Of a DNA stretch of 44,316 nt, positions 40,999 through 44,316 are shown piece by piece. The stretch spans positions 1 through 44,316 of the forward strand of contig CAMDHE010000026.1 in NCBI GenBank assembly GCA_945898095.1. Reading direction: 5' to 3'. Made by a program: the position numbers and the translations under genes. The stretch's first letter is position 1. Every line of letters begins with the position of its first letter. The stretch is from Roseateles toxinivorans. Its GTDB lineage: Bacteria > Pseudomonadota > Gammaproteobacteria > Burkholderiales > Burkholderiaceae_C. The notes below the pieces were generated by a model. The model did no database searches and was not told the DNA's origin. It worked only from the letters and a program-made list of their open reading frames with translations.

Positions 40999-42777
40999 CT
41001 ATTTTGACCAATATACCGCGTCGACATAGATCTTGGTCTTGTCGCCCTTGGCACTGTTGCCGGTCACGCCGTAAATATCGGTCATAACGAACGGATTGGT
41101 CACTTTTGTCAGGTCGAACTTGGCAACAGCCGGCGAATTGCCATAGGAGGGAGCCCCTGCCGCCTTGATCGCGCTGATCGGTACCGAGACGTTGTGCCAT
41201 TGGCCGTCGTTGATATAGCCATAGCCATCGGCATTGCTGGCGCTGATCGGCAAGTAGACGTCATAAGCGGTGCTGCCGCTGCCAGTCAGAAAACCAATCT
41301 GTAGCTTGCCCGGATAGGTCGTCTTGATGCGCAGATTCAGTTTCCCGGAAGCTTCGAACTGACTCAGGTCGGTCGACGCGCTATAGGTCGTGAACATGCC
41401 CCAACCGTAAAGATTGGCCGCATTCGGCGAGGGCCCGATTTCCATGAAGTGGAACAGCTCGCCATCGGCCGCTGCTCCGACCGATTCACCGGCGAAGGCG
41501 TTCGGTGGGCTGTCCCAGCCGAACCATTGCAGGGCGCTGACCCTGACCTCGCCCGCCGTCACGGTGTCGGCATAGAGCGTGTAGCGATTGGCCGTGACGG
41601 TCGAAGCGACGATCGTCGGAGCGAACAGCGCATCGCTGAGCTTCCAACTGCCCGGCTCCCATTGGCTGGAGGGATAAAGGCTTTGGATCGCGTAACGCGC
41701 CTGTCTGGCAACGTTGAACAAGCCCCATTTGTCATCGCTGGATTTCCAGGGCTCGTCAAAGGCCTCGAAATAGAAGATCGCGGTCGGGCCGGCGGGATTC
41801 TTGGTCTTGTCGACCCATTCGTTCAGTCGGTCCAGATACATCTTCTGGTTGACCGGATGAGCGCGGTTGAATTCGCCCTTTGACGGGTCGGCCTTCCAGC
41901 CGGTTTCACCGATCACGATCGGCATGCGGGTCAGGCCCTTGCTGTCGAGGAGGCTACGCACCTCGGCGTAATGGGCTTTGGCCGAGGCGATCGCCGCGTC
42001 CATCATCGCCGTGGCGCGTGTCGCCTCGGGCACCGCCTGCTGCTGCCAGTCCCAGCTGGCCACGGCCGGCGGAGTTGTTTCAGCCAAGGGGTAGATATGG
42101 ACCGCGACAAAGTCGATCGCGTCGGTGATCGTCGTCGGCGCGTTCGCATAGAAGCCGCGGTCGTCGTCGGTCGTCACCGGCTGACTGATCTTGCTGCGCA
42201 CCGACTTCAGATAGGCCGCAATGATCGTCGGGTCGGTCGGAACGAAAGACCAACTGACCATCGTTTCATTGCCGACACTGACCGCCAGGACGATGTCCGG
42301 ATACGCCAGAGCCAGCGCTACCGCGCGGCTGGTTTCTGCCAGATTGAAGGTCTGGTTCGCAGACTTCTGGGCGGCAGTCAGGCCGGTAGCGCTTTCGCTG
42401 AGGATATAGGCACCGAGCATCACCTTGATGTCGAGGCCCTTGTCCTTGATCACCTGCAAGGTCAGCTTGGCCACATTGTCCGAACTGTCAAACAACCGGA
42501 TCAAGCGGAAGCCACCGGTCAGCAGCAGGCGCAGGTCCTGCTCGACGTTGGCGGCGGTGATGGTTTCGGTATCGCGATTGGCGGTCCGGAACGGCGAATA
42601 GGACACCGCCTTGCGCAGGCCGAACTCGGGACTCAGGCTGCGCATCTGCACGCCGGTGGCTGGCACCACGCCGCCGCCGCCGCAAGCAAACAGCAGCAAG
42701 GCAGTGAACAGGGCAGCGCAGACTTGGATCAATTTGCGGGGATTGGATGACATGACTTGAGGTGCTGATGATTTCAT
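40999..42777 (-). CDS. GH17 family surface lipoprotein, endo-beta-1,3-glucanase type
   Basis: A 592-aa exported protein. A lipobox (LLFAC, Cys32) follows a hydrophobic segment and is trailed by GGGG, so it should be a lipoprotein. Residues about 50-365 form the GH17 (beta/alpha)8 barrel: the acid/base Glu171 is in VSVGNETMVSW and the nucleophile Glu291 in VIGETGW; IFYFEAFDEPWK is also typical of the family. A C-terminal beta-rich domain (about 385-592), ending KIYVDAVYWSK, looks like a carbohydrate-binding jelly roll. GAGG precedes the ATG. Ten bp separate it from the porin. A 1,3-glucanosyltransferase role is the alternative. Confidence 0.85.
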   Translation of the reverse strand: MKSSAPQVMSSNPRKLIQVCAALFTALLLFACGGGGVVPATGVQMRSLSPEFGLRKAVSYSPFRTANRDTETITAANVEQDLRLLLTGGFRLIRLFDSSDNVAKLTLQVIKDKGLDIKVMLGAYILSESATGLTAAQKSANQTFNLAETSRAVALALAYPDIVLAVSVGNETMVSWSFVPTDPTIIAAYLKSVRSKISQPVTTDDDRGFYANAPTTITDAIDFVAVHIYPLAETTPPAVASWDWQQQAVPEATRATAMMDAAIASAKAHYAEVRSLLDSKGLTRMPIVIGETGWKADPSKGEFNRAHPVNQKMYLDRLNEWVDKTKNPAGPTAIFYFEAFDEPWKSSDDKWGLFNVARQARYAIQSLYPSSQWEPGSWKLSDALFAPTIVASTVTANRYTLYADTVTAGEVRVSALQWFGWDSPPNAFAGESVGAAADGELFHFMEIGPSPNAANLYGWGMFTTYSASTDLSQFEASGKLNLRIKTTYPGKLQIGFLTGSGSTAYDVYLPISASNADGYGYINDGQWHNVSVPISAIKAAGAPSYGNSPAVAKFDLTKVTNPFVMTDIYGVTGNSAKGDKTKIYVDAVYWSK

Positions 42778-42787
42778 TGAATTCGCC

Positions 42788-44104
42788 TCAGAACGCGTAG
42801 ACGGCGCCTAGGCCGAACCAGTTGCCGTTCTTGGCAACGCGTGGATCGACATTGGTGAATGCGATATTGCTCGGCATCGACATCGGCGCCAGCCCGATGC
42901 GGGCGTAATTGACCAGACCGGCCATGCTGTAGAGCTGGAAACCGCTAGGGAAGGCGTAGTTCAGGCCCACCGTGTTGATGGCGACTGCATTGCTCTGGCC
43001 GCGCTCACTCGGGTTAGGGGTGTCTCCCTTGCTGAGATAGACCATGCCGGTCGACGCGGTCCAAGCGCCCATGCGGTAGCGCAGGCCCAGCATCAGGTCG
43101 GTCGTTGTGACAGGGTAGCCTGGATTGGCCACGCCATTGAGCTTGCCGTTCCAGTCGACATTGAACATGCTGTTCCACTGCGCCGAGACACCCGGCACGG
43201 TGATGATGGCGTAGGCGCCGCTCCAGCGGTTGCGGCGCAAGCCGCCCGAGACTTCGATCTTGGCATTGACCTGGTAGCGCGCCATCACCATCGCCATGCT
43301 CTGCCCGGAGCCACCGAGCTTGCTGTCGTCGGCAGGAAACGGTGTCAACCCGGCAAAAGGCGCGTGGCCCCAGGCGACAGGCTGGCCATTGCGGCTGTCC
43401 TGATACATCGCGTCAACAACCAGGTCACCGCGAACATATTGGGCATAAAGCTCGACGAACTGCGGTTTATTTACCTTCCACCCAGACGGGCCTGAGTCAT
43501 AGGTCGCCTCGAGCACCAGATCACCGTCGAGGAAGTCAATCGGGCGGAAGGTATAGCGCGCCGCATGACCGAGCAAGCCATAGCCGGCACCGCTCGAGCC
43601 CCAGGGGTCGGCGACGCCGACATTGGTGCCATAAGGGTAGTCGGCCATGCTCCAGGCCCTGGTAGTCATGCTGCCGACGCGCAGGCTGCCGTACTCTTCA
43701 TGGCTGACGGCGATGTTCTTGTCGTACCACCAGCCGTCGATGTCGATCTTGCCATCGCGCCAGCGCTGACTGACCAGGCCCGCGATCTTGAAACCCCGCC
43801 CCAAGTCGAACTTGACGCCCAGATAGGGCTGGGCCAGAGTCACCGTCGTCGTCCGGGTGCCATAGGGCGTGCCGATCACCAACTCGTCGGCCCAGATACG
43901 TTGCCGTTCTTCGCCAGGGAAGCGCTGGCAATCGGCGCATTGATTGCTGCCCTGCTGGACCTCGGCCTTGGCAAAGCCGTTGAGAGTGAATGGGCCGAAA
44001 TCTATTGCGTGGCTGGTGGCGCTGGCGGCCAGGCCTGCAATCAGCAACGCACCGCGCACGGCCTTGCTCCCAGTCGGGAAAGATGAAGAGAAATGATGGT
44101 CCAT
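42788..44104 (-). CDS. Outer-membrane porin of the glucan locus
   Basis: A 438-aa protein with a signal peptide (cleavage after SHA at 33) and a beta-rich mature part that ends in GLGAVYAF, with a C-terminal Phe as in trimeric porins. Alternating strands such as VLEATYDSGPSGWKVN and LMLGLRYRMGAWTASTG support a beta-barrel. An unusual CADC pair (Cys56, Cys59) lies just after the first strand. The family cannot be named with certainty. It is inferred to pass glucan oligosaccharides across the outer membrane. The ATG at 44104 is 20 bp downstream of the operator; a longer open frame to 44206 would cross the promoter and is rejected. Confidence 0.8.
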   Translation of the reverse strand: MDHHFSSSFPTGSKAVRGALLIAGLAASATSHAIDFGPFTLNGFAKAEVQQGSNQCADCQRFPGEERQRIWADELVIGTPYGTRTTTVTLAQPYLGVKFDLGRGFKIAGLVSQRWRDGKIDIDGWWYDKNIAVSHEEYGSLRVGSMTTRAWSMADYPYGTNVGVADPWGSSGAGYGLLGHAARYTFRPIDFLDGDLVLEATYDSGPSGWKVNKPQFVELYAQYVRGDLVVDAMYQDSRNGQPVAWGHAPFAGLTPFPADDSKLGGSGQSMAMVMARYQVNAKIEVSGGLRRNRWSGAYAIITVPGVSAQWNSMFNVDWNGKLNGVANPGYPVTTTDLMLGLRYRMGAWTASTGMVYLSKGDTPNPSERGQSNAVAINTVGLNYAFPSGFQLYSMAGLVNYARIGLAPMSMPSNIAFTNVDPRVAKNGNWFGLGAVYAF

Positions 44105-44123
44105 ATGACTGTCCGATAGTTTC

Positions 44124-44139
44124 TTGAAAGCGCTTTCAA
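44124..44139. promoter_or_regulatory. LacI-type operator of the porin-GH17 operon
   Basis: A perfect 16-bp palindrome, TTGAAAGCGCTTTCAA, contains the same 14-bp core as the operator of the ABC operon. It lies between the -10 element and the porin ATG. Confidence 0.85.
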
Positions 44140-44169
44140 AGGATACTCTTCCTGCTTGCCAGCGGTCAA
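44140..44169 (-). promoter_or_regulatory. Promoter of the porin-GH17 operon
   Basis: On the minus strand TTGACC (44164-44169) and TATCCT (44140-44145) are separated by 18 bp. The 14-bp operator core begins one base after the -10 hexamer, exactly as at the ABC operon promoter. Confidence 0.6.
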
Positions 44170-44240
44170 TGAAGATGTTCTGCGGGTATTCCCTCGGCTG
44201 TTGCATTCACCCCAAAGACAACTCGACTGCAAGCTCTTGC

Positions 44241-44316
44241 CAAGGATGCTCTGCATCACCCCTCACGGTTTGTGATCGCGCGGCCTCGGGCGGTCTGCGG
44301 CGTTGCACTTATTGCC
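44241..44316. repeat. Half copy of the palindromic repeat, cut by the window end
   Basis: This 76-bp stretch matches the reverse complement of 2004-2079 with about seven differences (91 percent). It starts at the conserved GGATGCTCTGCAT arm and stops at TTATTGCC, the edge of the central palindrome, so the other half should lie beyond the window. Confidence 0.8.

Overview
The window looks like a chromosomal segment of a Burkholderiales betaproteobacterium, probably Comamonadaceae or a close relative. This rests on the high GC coding sequence, the housekeeping order hemA-prfA-prmC...grxD-ubiX, the rplU-rpmA-obgE-proB block, and a decayed Bug-family (tripartite tricarboxylate) binding-protein gene. 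The genus cannot be fixed from the sequence alone. No rRNA, CRISPR array, transposase, integrase or phage gene was found.

Layout. (1) 1-2470: a tRNA-Met gene with its terminator, then two toxin-antitoxin modules on the minus strand, a 168-bp palindromic repeat and a frameshifted conserved hypothetical gene; this has the look of an accessory patch beside a tRNA. (2) 2530-7432, minus strand: a thiamine-diphosphate enzyme of the acetolactate synthase/benzoylformate decarboxylase type, two alpha/beta hydrolases (one cytoplasmic with an Asp nucleophile, one exported with Ser) and two overlapping glutathione S-transferases. (3) 7632-10376: an MgtA-type Mg2+ P-type ATPase. (4) 10486-25279: housekeeping genes, namely miaB, hemA (probably leaderless), prfA, prmC, an exported beta-barrel-like protein, grxD, ubiX, a lytic transglycosylase, proS, rppH, proB, obgE, rpmA, rplU and ispB. 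(5) 25335-29064: a Bug-protein pseudogene, a TauE/SafE exporter, tRNA-Pro(CGG), an SDR and Trp-rich protein pair, and a divergent FAD oxidoreductase.

(6) 29127-44104 is the most interesting part, a beta-glucan uptake, hydrolysis and storage locus. A LacI-family regulator precedes a plus-strand operon: sugar-binding protein, two permeases, GH1 beta-glucosidase, ABC ATPase and an unexpected MtnB-like class II aldolase. Converging on it is a minus-strand series: outer-membrane porin, GH17 lipoprotein (endo-beta-1,3-glucanase type), then after a hairpin glgC, glgA and pgm. The same 14-bp palindrome TGAAAGCGCTTTCA lies exactly one base downstream of the -10 hexamer of both the ABC operon and the porin promoter. 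My reading is that a laminarin-like glucan is cut at the cell surface by GH17, enters through the porin, crosses the inner membrane by the ABC transporter, is hydrolysed to glucose by GH1 and is partly stored as glycogen through Pgm, GlgC and GlgA, with both arms under one LacI repressor.

The window ends inside a second copy of the palindromic repeat seen at 1912-2079.
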